A DNA stretch of 64,000 nt from Paraspadella gotoi (taxonomy: Eukaryota > Chaetognatha). The position numbers and the translations under genes are program-made. The stretch spans positions 5,367,656 to 5,431,655 of the forward strand of contig JBJCIZ010000239.1 in assembly GCA_051294375.1 (NCBI GenBank), written 5' to 3'. Shown one piece after another: positions 41,380-52,927 of the stretch. The stretch's first letter is position 1. Each line of letters begins with the position of its first letter. The notes under the pieces were generated by a model. It was not told the DNA's origin. It was given only the letters and a program-made list of their open reading frames with translations, and searched no databases.

Positions 41380-41405
41380 TACTACCGCCGCCGCCGCCAC
41401 AACCC
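41228..41405. repeat. (GCC)n trinucleotide arrays
   Basis: GCC/GCT triplets at 41,228-41,255 and 41,343-41,402. In the plus frame they encode alanine runs. This kind of array is common in regulatory-protein genes and in CpG-rich first exons, but it can also be non-coding. Confidence 0.9.
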
Positions 41406-41719
41406 TACCCTCCCTAACCTTTCATCACAAACTTATCTCTTCACAACCTCGTGACCTCCTCAACGCTTTTTATCTCTTCCAGCGTCGACCCATCAGTGAT
41501 TCCAAAGCGTCATCGACCCTCACAAACCTCGGAAGCCTCGATGTGAATTCACTACCTCACCGCCCTCGGGCCTCAGCCAGCTTCTCGCGCGACCTGAATT
41601 GCTTCATTGTCCACGCTCTGCCACACTATCATCACCATCTTATCCTCACTCTTCCACACCCCCGAACTTCTCTCACGATTTTCACTTCCGATTTCAATGA
41701 AAAAGAAAAAAAAATATAG
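41300..41719 (+). CDS. Possible exon: alanine run plus Ser/His/Leu-rich tail, unrecognised
   Basis: The plus frame reads a 12-alanine run and then about 100 residues with ordinary composition, including RRPISDSKASSTLTNLGSLD and RPRASASFSRDLN. An acceptor-like TATCTCTTCCAG ends at 41,482 in phase with the CGTCGACCC that follows, so the second part could be its own exon. The frame ends at a TAG (41,717-41,719) just before an excellent donor-like AAAGGTAAGC at about 41,729, which does not fit this frame. The domain is unknown and the start is uncertain. Confidence 0.3.
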
Positions 41720-41748
41720 GTTATGGGTGAAAGGTAAGCACTATTTCA

Positions 41749-41754
<6 letters not shown>

Positions 41755-41782
<28 letters not shown>

Positions 41783-41990
41783 NNNNNNNNNNNNNNNNNN
41801 NNNNNNNAGGGAGAGACAAGAGAAGAGAAAGAGAAGAGTGAGAGGGGGGGGGAAAGAGGAGACGATGAAAGATATGTTTTTTTTTTGGAAATGGATTCGA
41901 GAACTTGTGAATAGGGAAATCGTGTGAGAGAGAGTAGACGAAGAGAAGAGAGGAGAGAGAGAGAGAAGAGAAGAGAGAGTAGCTTCAATA
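41755..41990. repeat. TC tract, 25-N gap (41,783-41,807) and GA-rich stretch
   Basis: The strand bias flips from C/T to G/A across an exactly 25-base gap, then flips back to TC at 41,990-42,015. This is the arrangement expected of a misjoined inverted piece. Confidence 0.85.
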
Positions 41991-42126
41991 TTCTCTCTCT
42001 CTCTCCCTCTCTCTCTATCAATTTTTCCCTTCCCATCAAAATCTAACTCCATCAGCCATCGTTTTCCTTTCTACATCACTATCATCATTTTCTTCTCCCA
42101 AATCTTCCATCGCCATTTTGGCCATA

Positions 42127-42366
42127 TTTTTCCAAAGCGGCCCATTTCACCATAAATTCGGAATTCAGTTATTATTTTCGGGTTTAAGACTATAATAAAA
42201 TTTAGCATTAGGGATTAGGTTAGGGTTAGGGATTAGAGTTAGACATTAGGTTATAAGTTTAAAATATATTTATATTTTTAAGCTAAATATTAATACAGTA
42301 ACAAATTAACAATATAATTAAATTCTGAGATAAACAAAAAAAGAAATTGGGCCACTCTTGGAAAAG
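42127..42366 (-). mobile_element. T element 4: complete MITE-like element, opposite orientation
   Basis: One end TTTTTCCAAAGCGGCCCATT after TA; the other, reversed, TTTTCCAAGAGTGGCCCAAT. Inside it carries GGGATTAGGTTAGGGTTAGG, i.e. the TTAGGG strand, showing opposite orientation to elements 2, 3 and 5. No open frame. Confidence 0.7.
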
Positions 42367-42466
42367 TTAGCCGGAATTTTCTTTAATCGACATCTTAACC
42401 AATCACGTTACATCGAACCTCATAGGCCCTCCTCAAAAATCGCACCCCCCCTAAAAAAAAACCGAT

Positions 42467-42928
42467 TTGCATAAATTCAGCGCTTCTGGTGTCACCGCCG
42501 GTCGCGCCCCCTTCCGTCCTCCGCAGCCGCGGCGGCTGCAACAGTCTCAGCCGCCGCACACTTGCTGCGCGGTCTACCGCTTGGCCGCAGCCACTGATCG
42601 ACCTCGAGGAACAGAAATCGGAGGCGAATGTCTTGACGTGGATTCTGTGTCTTCTGAATTTAATAACGAAACCTCGCAAGTTTTTTTTTTAAAACCTGAT
42701 CTTCCTGAAATCATTTCGGGGGATTTTTCCCTCGAAGATGGCATAAAACATGACAACATTAATTTTTTTTTCAGAATATTAAATAAAATACTATTACAGC
42801 CTGGGAAAAAAAATATTTCTTCGTCGATCGGTCGCGTCGATCGTCGTCGTCGTCGTCCGTCGCCAGAATGCTACGACATTTTAAAACCAATTTTTTATAT
42901 CATTTTTTTTTTATCAAAGAAATCGTGA
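42467..42928 (+). CDS. Uninterrupted 153-codon frame, unrecognised
   Basis: The first part is GC-rich, Arg/Pro/Gln-rich. The middle reads CLDVDSVSSEFNNETSQVFF, then LKPDLPEIISGDFSLEDGIK, with acidic, protein-like composition; the end is Arg-rich from CGTCGT triplets. A second frame on the same strand also contains a protein-like stretch (LIDLEEQKSEANVLTWIL), so one frame is chance or there is a frameshift. No family recognised. The frame lies about 100 bases from T element 4. Confidence 0.25.
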   Translation: MHKFSASGVTAGRAPFRPPQPRRLQQSQPPHTCCAVYRLAAATDRPRGTEIGGECLDVDSVSSEFNNETSQVFFLKPDLPEIISGDFSLEDGIKHDNINFFFRILNKILLQPGKKNISSSIGRVDRRRRRPSPECYDILKPIFYIIFFLSKKS

Positions 42929-43009
42929 CAAAATTGTTTCGAAACATTGAATCTTTTGGAATGACATGGAGTCGGATTTTGATTCACTGAGATGGTAAAA
43001 AAAAAAAAA

Positions 43010-43235
43010 AAGTGGATGAAAAAATATTAAGAGAAAGAAGAAAAGAAAGAGAAGGAAAGAAACGAAATAACGACAAGAGGGTGGAAGAAGAAGAAGAAAA
43101 AAAGAAGAAAGAAAAGAACAAAGAAAGAAAGAAAGAAAGAAACGAAAGAAGAAAGAATAATAGAAAGAAAGGAGAAGAAAGATGTCCGAAAAGAAAGGAA
43201 AGAAAGAGAAGAAAAAAGAAAAAATATAGGGCAAA
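43010..43235. repeat. Purine-rich GAAA/GAAG tract
   Basis: Nearly pure A/G on the plus strand. The 121-codon KERKK frame reads it. 43,240-43,735 is AT-rich with nothing seen. Confidence 0.85.
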
Positions 43236-43737
43236 ACGGATAAAAATCATGAAAAAGCGGATTTGGGACGCCATGAAATATAATATTTTACGGATTATAA
43301 GACTTCAACTAAAAGAGGTAAGCGTACTACAGATAAAAAAGATAGAGAGGAGAATAAAGTATGAAGTACAAAAGTGATCATGCGGAGAAATATAAAAGAT
43401 AAATCGTTTTTAGTTTCAACATTTATTGGCGTGAGAGAGGGAAATAAAGAAGAGTTCCGATTCCAAACGGGAGAAATTGGATTACGGCATTCGATTGACT
43501 GTCATACGAGATCACATAGATAGCTTAATATACAGAAGAAGGTCGCGCTGACCACAAAAAAGCGATAAGTACAAAGAAGTAGTGATATGATTGAGTGCAT
43601 GATTGATTTTGATTAATTGGACCAATTCAAAGGGCAAACAATTACTTAACAGTATATGAAATATGCCACAATTTAAGATCTTTTGTGGGCGTAAAATTTG
43701 GGTGGCAGGACTAATGAAGATCTGGATATTAATTTAG

Positions 43738-44131
43738 GAGAGAGAGGAGAGAGAGAGAGAGAGAAGAGAGAGAGGAGTGTGAGAGAGGAAGACGAGAGAG
43801 AGATGAGAGAGAGAGAGAGAGAGGAGAGAGAAGAGAAATAGTTTTGGCTTAGGCGCTAAACATACTGCTCCTCAGTCCCGGAACGTCGGGGGTATTGGTC
43901 TCCTTTAATTTCTGCTTATTTTTGTTTCAATTCCTCTTCTCTCTCTCTCTCTCTCTCTCTCTTCTTCCTCTCTCCTCTTCTCTCTTCTACTCTCTCTTCC
44001 AATCACTTTCTCCTTCCCTCTCTCGCAGCGCTCCAAGTACTAATTATTCGCCCTTCTTGGGCGAGGGACCATTTTCCTTCTCTTCGCTCCTCATGCCTGC
44101 ATCCTCNNNNNNNNNNNNNNNNNNNNNNNNN
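43738..44131. repeat. GA tract, TC tract and a 25-N gap
   Basis: GA at 43,738-43,838, TC at 43,938-44,010, gap at 44,107-44,131. 44,132-44,600 is purine-rich without a gene. Confidence 0.9.
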
Positions 44132-44599
44132 TGTCTTGACGTTGGATGGAGGAAAGGATGGTAGTGGTAGGGAGAAAAGTGGGGGAATGGAGGGCCAACA
44201 AGGATTGATGGTAGTAAACATAAAAGGAGTTTAATGATAAAAGAAAGATTTAAATCAAGAAAGTTTGAAGATACAGGGAGAATCAGGCTTTCATTTGTAA
44301 TGAGAAAAACAGAATTAAAAAATTTGGGGATAATTATTGAGAGAAAAAGAGTAAGCAAGAAACTAGAAGAGAGAAATAGAATCAACGTGACAACAAACCC
44401 CCCCTCTCACCCCGCCCACCGCATAGCCGGAATACGTAATTCCCGCCGTCGCCCAAATAGGAAGAACAAATGAGAAACGATCAGAGCAGATGACAGAAAC
44501 CCGAATAAAGGAAGGAAGATAGAGAAGAGAGATCAGAAATGAGAGAAAGAAGAAAGAGAGGAGACAAGAAAAATAAAGAGCGAATTATAACACGGTTTG

Positions 44600-45575
44600 T
44601 TTTCCGAATAAAGTTTGGTTACCAAAGATTCTTATCCTTTCATAAAGTAAATTAATTGGAAAAAAGAGAGTTATTTTGATGACCCACCACCACACCAGAA
44701 CGGAGAGAGAAAAGAGAGAGAAAAGTAGAAGAAAACATAAAGAATATGGAGAAGGAGAAAAGAGAAAGAAAGAAGAGGACTGATAAAAAAAAAAAAGATA
44801 AGAAAAGGAAGGAAAAAAAAAACCCGAGAAAAGTCGAACTCCCCCCCCGGATTGCGAATGACGAATAAATTTGATGTAAACATCTAAACGATGAAATGAA
44901 ATGAAAAGCGAAGATTTTTTTTTAATTGATATTATTTTTTTTTTAAATTATATATAATAAGATATTGGTTTTTTGCACATTTTACCTTTCTACTGTCTTT
45001 TCTTAATCTTTACCTTTTAAAGAAAAATAATAATTATTATATATCTCCTTTTACAACTGTTCTCATCCGTATCAGTTATAGATATTGGTACTTGTTCTAA
45101 TACTACTCTTCTTTTTCTTTTTATATATAACTTCCTTATTAACCTTTACGATATAGTGAGACAAGTCAACAACAGAGATGATTAAAGAAAAGACAAAGAT
45201 CCATATAGATATAAAATAAAAAATATACCATACAAAATAGATGAGATCATGAGAAAAATAAGGAAGTCTCGATACAGTCATGGAGAGCAAATAAACTCAG
45301 TTCTCTGGAGAGAGTCTTAGATGTTAAAAAGGCTTGACTAGAGGTCTTAATATGTTATTCAATTTACCCAACCATATCCTGATTCAAAGTCAAGTTTTTT
45401 TTTTTTTAATAAATTATTAGGTGAAATTTATATTTGAGTTAAACCTAATTTTTTTTTAAAGGACCTCCCCCAGGAAGAAAGGGTAAACAGGGCAGGGAAG
45501 AACAGACGACAGAGCCCGGACCTACTTCCTCTTTTTCCCCACGAAAAGTTATGCTCCGCCCATTACTCAACAAAA
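44600..45575 (-). repeat. Right arm of inverted duplication (partner 33,757-34,550)
   Basis: Reverse-complement match to the left arm, ending at CCCATTACTCAACAAAA. It contains the D repeat in minus orientation. The two arms enclose about 10 kb with a T element, minisatellites and block E copy 2. Confidence 0.75.
45275..45460 (-). repeat. D repeat, minus orientation
   Basis: CTCTGGAGAGAGTCTTAGAT, then TTCAAAGTCAAG and AATAAATTATTAGG match the diverged copy at 33,860 in reverse. Confidence 0.65.
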
Positions 45576-46880
45576 TACAAAAAAACCTCAGAGAAAGATT
45601 CTATTTATATCTATAAACTGAATCTTACACTAGAAAAACAAGATCAATTCACCAGACATCATGTCTCTCTCTGCTGCCGCGACGACTGTGCGATCAACAG
45701 ACATGCAGCGAGACACGTGTTAATTTTTTTTTCATATTCTAAAGGTATGAGAGAATATCTCTCGATCGAGTCTCTGGGAGAGACTAAGAGCGACGAACAC
45801 GCATAGCCACGTGATCTGTCGTTGCGTCGTACCGCCGCCTCGGTCGTCGTCGGTCAAGATCCTCCTGCCTGCTTGTTCGTCGTCCAGACAATCGGGTCAA
45901 AAAAAACTTTTCAAGAGCCCCCAGAGCTTGTTGATTCAACTCTCTGTGGGTAAATTAGTTTAATATCTACCAATTGGAAGGTTATAAGACTTACGAGGTA
46001 TGAATACGGATTAAGTTGTAATCGGGAAATATGCATTGGTAATCTTTATGGGAAGATGACATTAATGTGAAGTAGTCGAGATATAATTCGAGGGTTTACT
46101 GACTTGGAGCCGTTGAATATGTAAGGAATAAATTATAAAAAGAGGAGTGATTATAGAAAAATAAGGAATGATATGTGTTGCTTTATAGGACTAATGAAGA
46201 AAGAAAAAAATCATAAATAAAAGAAAGAAGAAGAGAGAAAGAATTAGAGAGATAAGAATAGTTACGACATAGAAAAAGAAAAGAAGGAGACATGGAAACC
46301 GAGAGAAATTAAGAAGTACGCCGTTGGTAAGTTAAACATACGTATCCGTCTCTCCCTCCGAAGTTTGCCTAGGCGACATCGGACGCGAGCGAAGCGTATC
46401 GAGAGAGAGAGAGAAAGACGCCGTAGAGGCACCGCCCAACAGACGACCACAAGATACATAGCGGAGGATGTAGAAGGTAGAAAGAGGAGAAGAAAAGATA
46501 TATAGGGCCAAACACGCGGGACGAGTGTACGTAAGAATTTCGAGTTATAAATGTTAAATCTAATTGGGGCGCGGCCTCAACATAACGATGATTTTACGAT
46601 TAGTTCAGAAGGTCCTCATAAGCGGAGTGGAAAATACAGATAAGTACGACACCGAGACACTAAAAAAAAGAGTAACAGAGAAGAAAGAACGAAGATAATG
46701 AAGGATAGTTGAAAAAGTTATGGCGATGAGAATAACAAAATGCAGTGATTTAGTATCATACATCTTATACACGATAGACAGAGAGAGAATAGAAGAAGTG
46801 AAGAGGAATGTTACCGATTCAAAGGAGAAAATTATACAGGCCGTGTCGATATGACTTATCGAAGATGATCACATGAGAGA
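45576..46880. other. No gene seen
   Basis: AT-rich with a GC-richer stretch around 45,670-45,890. Purine-biased from 46,180 to 46,860. No SSR longer than a few units and no recognisable protein. Confidence 0.5.
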
Positions 46881-46904
46881 ATAAGAGATGATGAAGAATG
46901 ACAG

Positions 46905-47050
46905 AAAGCACCTCCTCCTCCATTTCTCGTCGTTCATCCTAACGTCTTTCCTCTTCCTCCTCCTCTTCTTCCTCTTCCTCCTCCATTCCTTTCCACTTCT
47001 CCTTCCTTTCCTCCCTTTCTCCAGAGAGCAAAGAACTCTCGTTTCTTCTT

Positions 47051-47101
<51 letters not shown>
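46905..47101. repeat. CTTCCTCCTC polypyrimidine stretch and (TC)n
   Basis: C/T-rich at 46,905-47,020 and TC at 47,058-47,099. The open frames read them. Confidence 0.9.
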
Positions 47102-47213
47102 GATGTAAAAAGATGAAGACATAAAAATAAAAATGTTTGTTTTATGGAGAAAAACTCGAAAATAAAGAAGAAAAAAATCTTATCGTCTTCTTTTTATTTT
47201 CTCTCCGGCACTA

Positions 47214-47496
47214 TTTTCCGAAAGTTACCCAATTCCGTCCCCTTAATAAGGGCTTTATTTCTGAACGTAATTTTAACCTTATTTTTTAATCCTTATCTTT
47301 TTTCAAATCCCTGAACCTATTTCGTAACTTCATTCCCAAATCCTAAACCCAAAACCCTAATCCTAATTCCTTAATCTAATCTTTAAATTAATCCTAAACC
47401 CTCACCAAAAGCCTAATCTTTATCCCAACCTCTATATTTTTTTAAACCTAAAAAAAAAATTTAGAAATTAAGATAAAATGGGGCGCTTTGGTAAAA
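47214..47496 (+). mobile_element. T element 5: complete MITE-like element flanked by TA
   Basis: Left end TTTTCCGAAAGTTACCCAAT after TA. Right end, reversed, TTTTACCAAAGCGCCCCATT, followed by TA. This is the clearest case of TA on both sides. Interior CCTAAACCC/CCCTAATCC words at 47,335-47,430. No open frame. Confidence 0.75.
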
Positions 47497-47714
47497 TAAA
47501 GACCTTTTTTAACCTTTCCCTTACATACTTCCATTTCCCTTACATACATACTACGAGTAAATTATTTAATAACGATTTTATACTTAAAAATGCTTCTGAT
47601 TTTAAAGGAAAAAAATATATAAAATCTTGTTCTTTTTTTTTAACCGATACCTGTGTCATCCCGAACTTATCAAATTAAACGATTTAAAAATATAAATATA
47701 TAAAAAATATCTTT

Positions 47715-47830
47715 CTCTCTCTCTCTCTCGCCCACGATTTTCTGCTTTGATTTTAACTTTCTTGTGGTCTTCTTCTTCTTCTTCTTCGTCGTCGTCGTTG
47801 TCGTCGTCGTACTCATCGTCGTCGTCTTAA
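47715..47830. repeat. (TC)n and (TTC/GTC)n arrays
   Basis: Short TC at 47,715-47,730, then TTC x6 and GTC/GTT triplets at 47,768-47,828. 47,835-48,260 is AT-rich with no gene. Confidence 0.85.
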
Positions 47831-48260
47831 TCCACACGTTTTCCTCCTAAAAATTTGCAATTTCATGAGATAAAAAAAAAACATTAAAAAAATACGTGAT
47901 TTTATTTCCGCGCTGCTTCTTAGTCGCATCTTCGAGAAACGCCATTAGGCGATTCAGTCAATTCCTAGAGTTATCTTCTGCACAGAATCAACAGCTTTTT
48001 AACTGACATACAGCGAAACAAGCGGAAAAAAAAGATGCTGAATGAAAAAAGCTGTGATTTGTTTCACAGTTTTAACTTTAGGTAATACCCATTAGTTTTT
48101 AGAAAGTTCTTAAAATTTACTAAGCTTTCGGTTTTTTATATCAACGATAAAAGAACTTTTGTAATCATATCATTTCGTCATTTTGTCATAAATTTTGTAT
48201 TTTATCGAATAGATTTCTACTGTAAAACATTTTTGAAGCTTCCGAAATTTCGATTCGTCA

Positions 48261-48548
48261 GTGCGACGAGCAAAGCCGACAAAAAAAAAGAAGAAGCAGA
48301 CAAAAGAAAGCGACAAAAAAAAGTTTCGGTCGCGCTTCCTTTTAAAATCCGACGCGCTTCCGGCCATTAGCGCTTACAACGCCACCGCCGCCGCCGCCGG
48401 GGAAACTGCCGCCGCCGCAGCCGCCGCAGCCGCCGCCCTCGGCCTTATTCCGAACTTCCGCACAGAATGGAATCTTCTTCGCTGAGGGGAAAATTTCCGG
48501 GAAAGTTTTCCTGGCGTTTCAGAGGAACCGTCCATCCCAAGGGAGAAG
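48261..48548 (+). CDS. GCC-rich candidate exon ending at a strong donor, unrecognised
   Basis: GCC triplets at 48,381-48,440 sit in a CpG-rich patch. GAGAAG|GTAAGC at 48,543-48,554 is a good donor. Frame 1 gives a basic then Ala-rich peptide but stops at 48,485. A second frame, opening after a TAA upstream, gives a Pro-rich stretch (PPPPPGKLPPPQPPQPPP) and then AQNGIFFAEGKISGKVFLAF up to the donor. A third has an ATG at 48,467 (MESSSLRGKFPGKFSW) in phase to the donor. I cannot choose among them. Confidence 0.3.
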
Positions 48549-48599
48549 GTAAGCAGGGTTTGAGTTGCGGGGCGGCAGGGGGAGGTAAGGTTAGGGGGG

Positions 48600-50150
48600 G
48601 AAAGGGGAGAAGTAGTAGGGTAAGTGTTGGGCTTTAATAAAGGGCGTTGCGTACGGGGTAGAGAGAAGAAGGGATATTTCTTCTTTTTTTTGGGGGGGGG
48701 TGGGGAAGAATCGCTTTATTTTTGTTTTCATGTTTGGAATAAGGAAATTTGTTATTTATCTCTGGCAGGAACACTAATATATACTTCAGTTTTAGGTTAC
48801 ATTCCTTTTCTTATATAACTTCCATGCTAATAGTTTTTTTTTTTTAAACACTTTAACACATTTATATTCACAGTGATTTTTTTCTTAATTTTAATAACAT
48901 AATCATAAACAGTAACAGAGTAAATGACTGGAAAACAAGTAAAAACTAAACTTCATATTGAAATTCAATAGAAACCAAAGACACTATTAGTGTTTGAGCG
49001 TTCTCGTGATTCGTGAGTCGTAACTGTTGTACTGGTCATTTCTTATCAAAACGCTATAATGAATATTACTAAATGCGTAATAATAAATAAGCTGATCAAT
49101 CTCTTTCACTTCTAATAATGATTTATTCAATGTTCCAAAGGTTAAAATTCAGTTTAATAATATAAATTCAATGGGTAAACCCCAAAAAACACCGTATACT
49201 GAAACATAACATAAACCCAGTATATTTGGACTAATTTACTACTATATGCAAATAAGATCTTCACCAGAGTAAAGAACTCAATCTAATTTTAAAATAAAAG
49301 AGAAACCATCCGTGACAAGTCCTAATGATCTCTGTTAACTAGATAAACTTCAGGGGAAAAACGAATTTTAAGTATTGAAAACTTAAGATATATAATAAAA
49401 TATATATATAATACTTTAGAAAAATTTCAATTGAGACACAATATGGTTAAAAAAAAAAAGAGTAAAGAATTGCGTACAAGGTCCCAAATTCTGTTTCGGT
49501 TATGGGAAACGACCAAGGATAAGGTTGACCGGATTTATTTTGGCTTACTAAGGGATTCTTTATTTTTTTTGTGAGTTTGAAAAGAGAAAAAAAGGGAAAA
49601 AAAAAGAAAAAAAAAGCAAAGGAAAAAAAGGAAAAATGAATTTAAAAGGAAGGGAAAAAAAGGGAAGAATATAAAGATGGCGGTTTGGGTTTTGAAACAA
49701 TTTTTAAAAATAGGGAAAAGGGGGAGAAAGATTGTGGTAAGAATAAGGAAAGAGGACAATCCCCTTTCTGGTAATTTCCCCCCCCCCTTTTTCTCTTCTT
49801 TTCTCTTTTGCTTTCCTCTCTTTTTCTCACTCTGTTTTGGTCTTCTTTTTGTTCGCACAAATGAAGAGAGAGAATCACTTTTTTTTGGTTGGATGAAAAA
49901 AAAAAGAAAATTATTTTTTTCCCTCCGTTGATTAAACATTCTTTTTCTTTTTTGTCTTTGACATTGATAAATATTTTTATAACTTTTTCCTTATCATACC
50001 TTTCGGGTATAGCTTGCCTTTCACTTGGTTTGTTAAGAGTTATATTTGGTTTACCTCGGACTTTGAATAGATTCACATCAGTAAAATATCTAAAAATATC
50101 TAAAAATTCTTTCTCATCGCTCCCTCTTTTCTTTGTTTATTTGTTAATGA
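48600..50150. other. No gene seen; AT-rich with purine and pyrimidine biased patches
   Basis: Short G runs near 48,690 and C runs near 49,779. A/G-rich at 49,575-49,680. Frames of up to 144 codons on the minus strand reflect these biases. Confidence 0.5.
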
Positions 50151-50164
50151 ATCCATCGCCTCAT

Positions 50165-50465
50165 CTTTCTTCTCTAACTTTCCTCTTTTTCCACTCACTT
50201 CTCTAACTCTCCTCTCTTTCCACTCACTTTTCTAATTCTCCTCTCTTTCCACTCACTTTTCTAACTCTCCTCCCTATCCACTAACTTTTCTAATTCTACT
50301 CTCTTTCCACTCACTTCTCTTACTCTGATCTCTTTCCACTCACTTTTCTAATTCTACTCTCTTTCCACTCACTTCTCTAACTCTCCTCTCTTTCCACTCA
50401 CTTCTCTAACTCTCCTCTCTTTCCACTCACTTCTCTAACTCTCCTCTCTTTCCACTCACTTATCT
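50165..50465. repeat. Minisatellite, 29-bp unit, about 10 copies
   Basis: The unit contains CTTTCCACTCACTTCTCTAA followed by CTCTCCTCT. Successive copies start about every 29 bases from 50,180 to 50,460, with TTCTAATTCT and CCACTAAC variants. Wholly C/T plus A on the plus strand. Confidence 0.9.
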
Positions 50466-50576
50466 CTCTGACTCCACGAAAAACGAGGCGTCTCTCTCTT
50501 TCCGAACATTTAACGGGAAAAAAACGAGACGAGAAAATTTGAGTCTGTTGTTGATTTATTTGGGAGCCGAGGAAGA

Positions 50577-50578
50577 AT

Positions 50579-50623
<45 letters not shown>

Positions 50624-51606
50624 AGAAAGAGAGCACGAGAGAGAGAGGCAGAGAGAGAGTTTTATAACGTTTATCTCCTACATCTTTTTCCGCTTATTCG
50701 GTTTCTGTCGAGTCTCTCTTGCTCCTTTTTCCATTTTCTCCCACCCCTCTCCTCTCATCTCTCTCTCTCTCTTTCTCTCTATCTTTTTGTCACCCCAAAA
50801 AAATCTCAGTTACTTTTCTCATTCAAAAGATTGTCTTCTTATGATCAACATTTGGACAANNNNNNNNNNNNNNNNNNNNNNNNNNNNNNNNNNNNNNNNN
50901 NNNNNNNNNNNNNNNNNNNNNNNNNNNNNNNNNNNNNNNNNNNNNNNNNNNNNNNNNNNNNNNNNNNNNNNNNNNNNNNNNNNNNNNNNNNNNNNNNNNN
51001 NNNNNNNNNNNNNNNNNNNNNNNNNNNNNNNNNNNNNNNNNNNNNNNNNNNNNNNNNNNNNNNNNNNNNNNNNNNNNNNNNNNNNNNNNNNNNNNNNNNN
51101 NNNNNNNNNNNNNNNNNNNNNNNNNNNNNNNNNNNNNNNNNNNNNNNNNNNNNNNNNNNNNNNNNNNNNNNNNNNNNNNNNNNNNNNNNNNNNNNNNNNN
51201 NNNNNNNNNNNNNNNNNNNNNNNNNNNNNNNNNNNNNNNNNNNNNNNNNNNNNNNNNNNNNNNNNNNNNNNNNNNNNNNNNNNNNNNNNNNNNNNNNNNN
51301 NNNNNNNNNNNNNNNNNNNNNNNNNNNNNNNNNNNNNNNNNNNNNNNNNNNNNNNNNNNNNNNNNNNNNNNNNNNNNNNNNNNNNNNNNNNNNNNNNNNN
51401 NNNNNNNNNNNNNNNNNNNNNNNNNNNNNNNNNNNNNNNNNNNNNNNNNNNNNNNNNNNNNNNNNNNNNNNNNNNNNNNNNNNNNNNNNNNNNNNNNNNN
51501 NNNNNNNNNNNNNNNNNNNNNNNNNNNNNNNNNNNNNNNNNNNNNNNNNNNNNNNNNNNNNNNNNNNNNNNGAGAGAGAGAGAGAGAGAGAGAGAGAAAG
51601 AAAGAG
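50577..51606. repeat. (GA)n tracts flanking a 712-N gap
   Basis: GA at 50,579-50,662. The gap at 50,860-51,571 is bounded on its right by GA (51,572-51,606). Open frames drawn through the N run are meaningless. 51,607-52,076 is AT-rich with no gene. Confidence 0.95.
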
Positions 51607-52076
51607 AAAGCGACATTGTTTTCGGTCCCCTTGACTTTTTTTGACAAAGCTTTTTCTAAAATTACTTATTCTACTATCTTTGATTATATTATATAACACT
51701 AAAATTTTATATTAATTTATTTATATATTGAGCTTAAAAACAAGCTTTTTTGGTTATATTTTTTTTTTAATTTTGGGAGGTAAGTTTGAGTTGTCTTCTT
51801 ATTATTTACGTTGATATGTTTTTTATATTTAATGTTTTGTCAATGTTCAAATACACATTTTTACAAATTATTTCATGCATTTGACTTTTCATTCAATAGC
51901 TATCCATTCTATGCAATGGATATCCTCTTTTCTCATCATTTTAAATATAAAAAGAAAGAATATATTTCTACGTTATTTTTCATTCCTTACTTTCGATTTT
52001 TTTCCCACGCAAATTATTTTTTCCTAATGATTTTTTTCCCTAATGATTCCAGCTTCTTATTTTTTTTTTTTTTTTT

Positions 52077-52280
52077 NNNNNNNNNNNNNNNNNNNNNNNN
52101 NNNNNNNNNNNNNNNNNNNNNNNNNNNNNNNNNNNNNNNNNNNNNNNNNNNNNNNNNNNNNNNNNNNNNNNNNNNNNNNNNNNNNNNNNNNNNNNNNNNN
52201 NNNNNNNNNNNNNNNNNNNNNNNNNNNNNNNNNNNNNNNNNNNNNNNNNNNNNNNNNNNNNNNNNNNNNNNNNNNNNNNN
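52077..52280. other. Assembly gap, 204 N
   Basis: Bounded on the left by a poly-T run. Confidence 1.
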
Positions 52281-52293
52281 CCTTTTCCTACAG

Positions 52294-52730
52294 ATGTGGC
52301 CTCCATTCCTCTTCTCACGAAGGAGGAACGAGAAATGAAGCGAAGAGCCGAATCGCGTCAAATTAACGTAACTTCTATTACATCCGGGCCTTTTGCGTTG
52401 CCGTCAATCACATCCGGATCTTTCTCGTCGAAGTCTATCGCATCCGGGACGTTTTATCGAAGAAACGACGAGGAGGACGAGGATGAAGACGACGACGACG
52501 ACGACGACGACAGCCGGCGAAGAAAGAAGACGAAGAAACGAACAAGAGAACAAAGACAACATCAACAAAAACAACAACTACAACAACATAAACCTCATCA
52601 ACATCATCCGCGAATAAGACAACAAAAACCGAAACAAGATTTACTTCGACGTCGACCACTACAACAACAACAACAACGACGACAACAGCCATCAAAAGAA
52701 AAGGTCAGCGAGAAAAGAAGCCAAAGTTGA
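52294..52730 (+). CDS. Candidate exon with acidic and Gln-rich stretches, unrecognised
   Basis: CCTTTTCCTACAG (52,281-52,293) is a good acceptor. The open frame then reads VASIPLLTKEEREMKRRAES, a threefold SI(T/A)SG(P/S/T)F motif (about residues 27-52), an Asp/Glu run, a Lys/Arg stretch and Gln/His-rich DNA-encoded repeats to a TGA at 52,728. A donor-like AAAAG|GTCAGC at 52,703/52,704 could end the exon earlier. The first 55 codons look truly coding; the rest is partly triplet repeat. The layout fits a disordered nuclear-type protein, but that is inference. Confidence 0.4.
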
Positions 52731-52927
52731 GCGGAAAAAAAAGAAAAAAAAGAAAAAAAAGATTACATTTTCTTTTCTCTCTCTTTTTTGTCTTCTTGGT
52801 TTTTTTTTGGGTCGTCATCCCTCAACCTTTTATCCTTTGTCCTTTTCTTAACCCCTTCGATCTGCCCCCCCCCCACCCTCTCCATCTTTCTTTCCCCCAT
52901 CCGCCACGCTTTGCCGTAAATCTTTCA

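Noticed and set aside
50577-51647. Several frames of 265-355 codons
   Set aside because: They cross a 712-base N gap between GA tracts.
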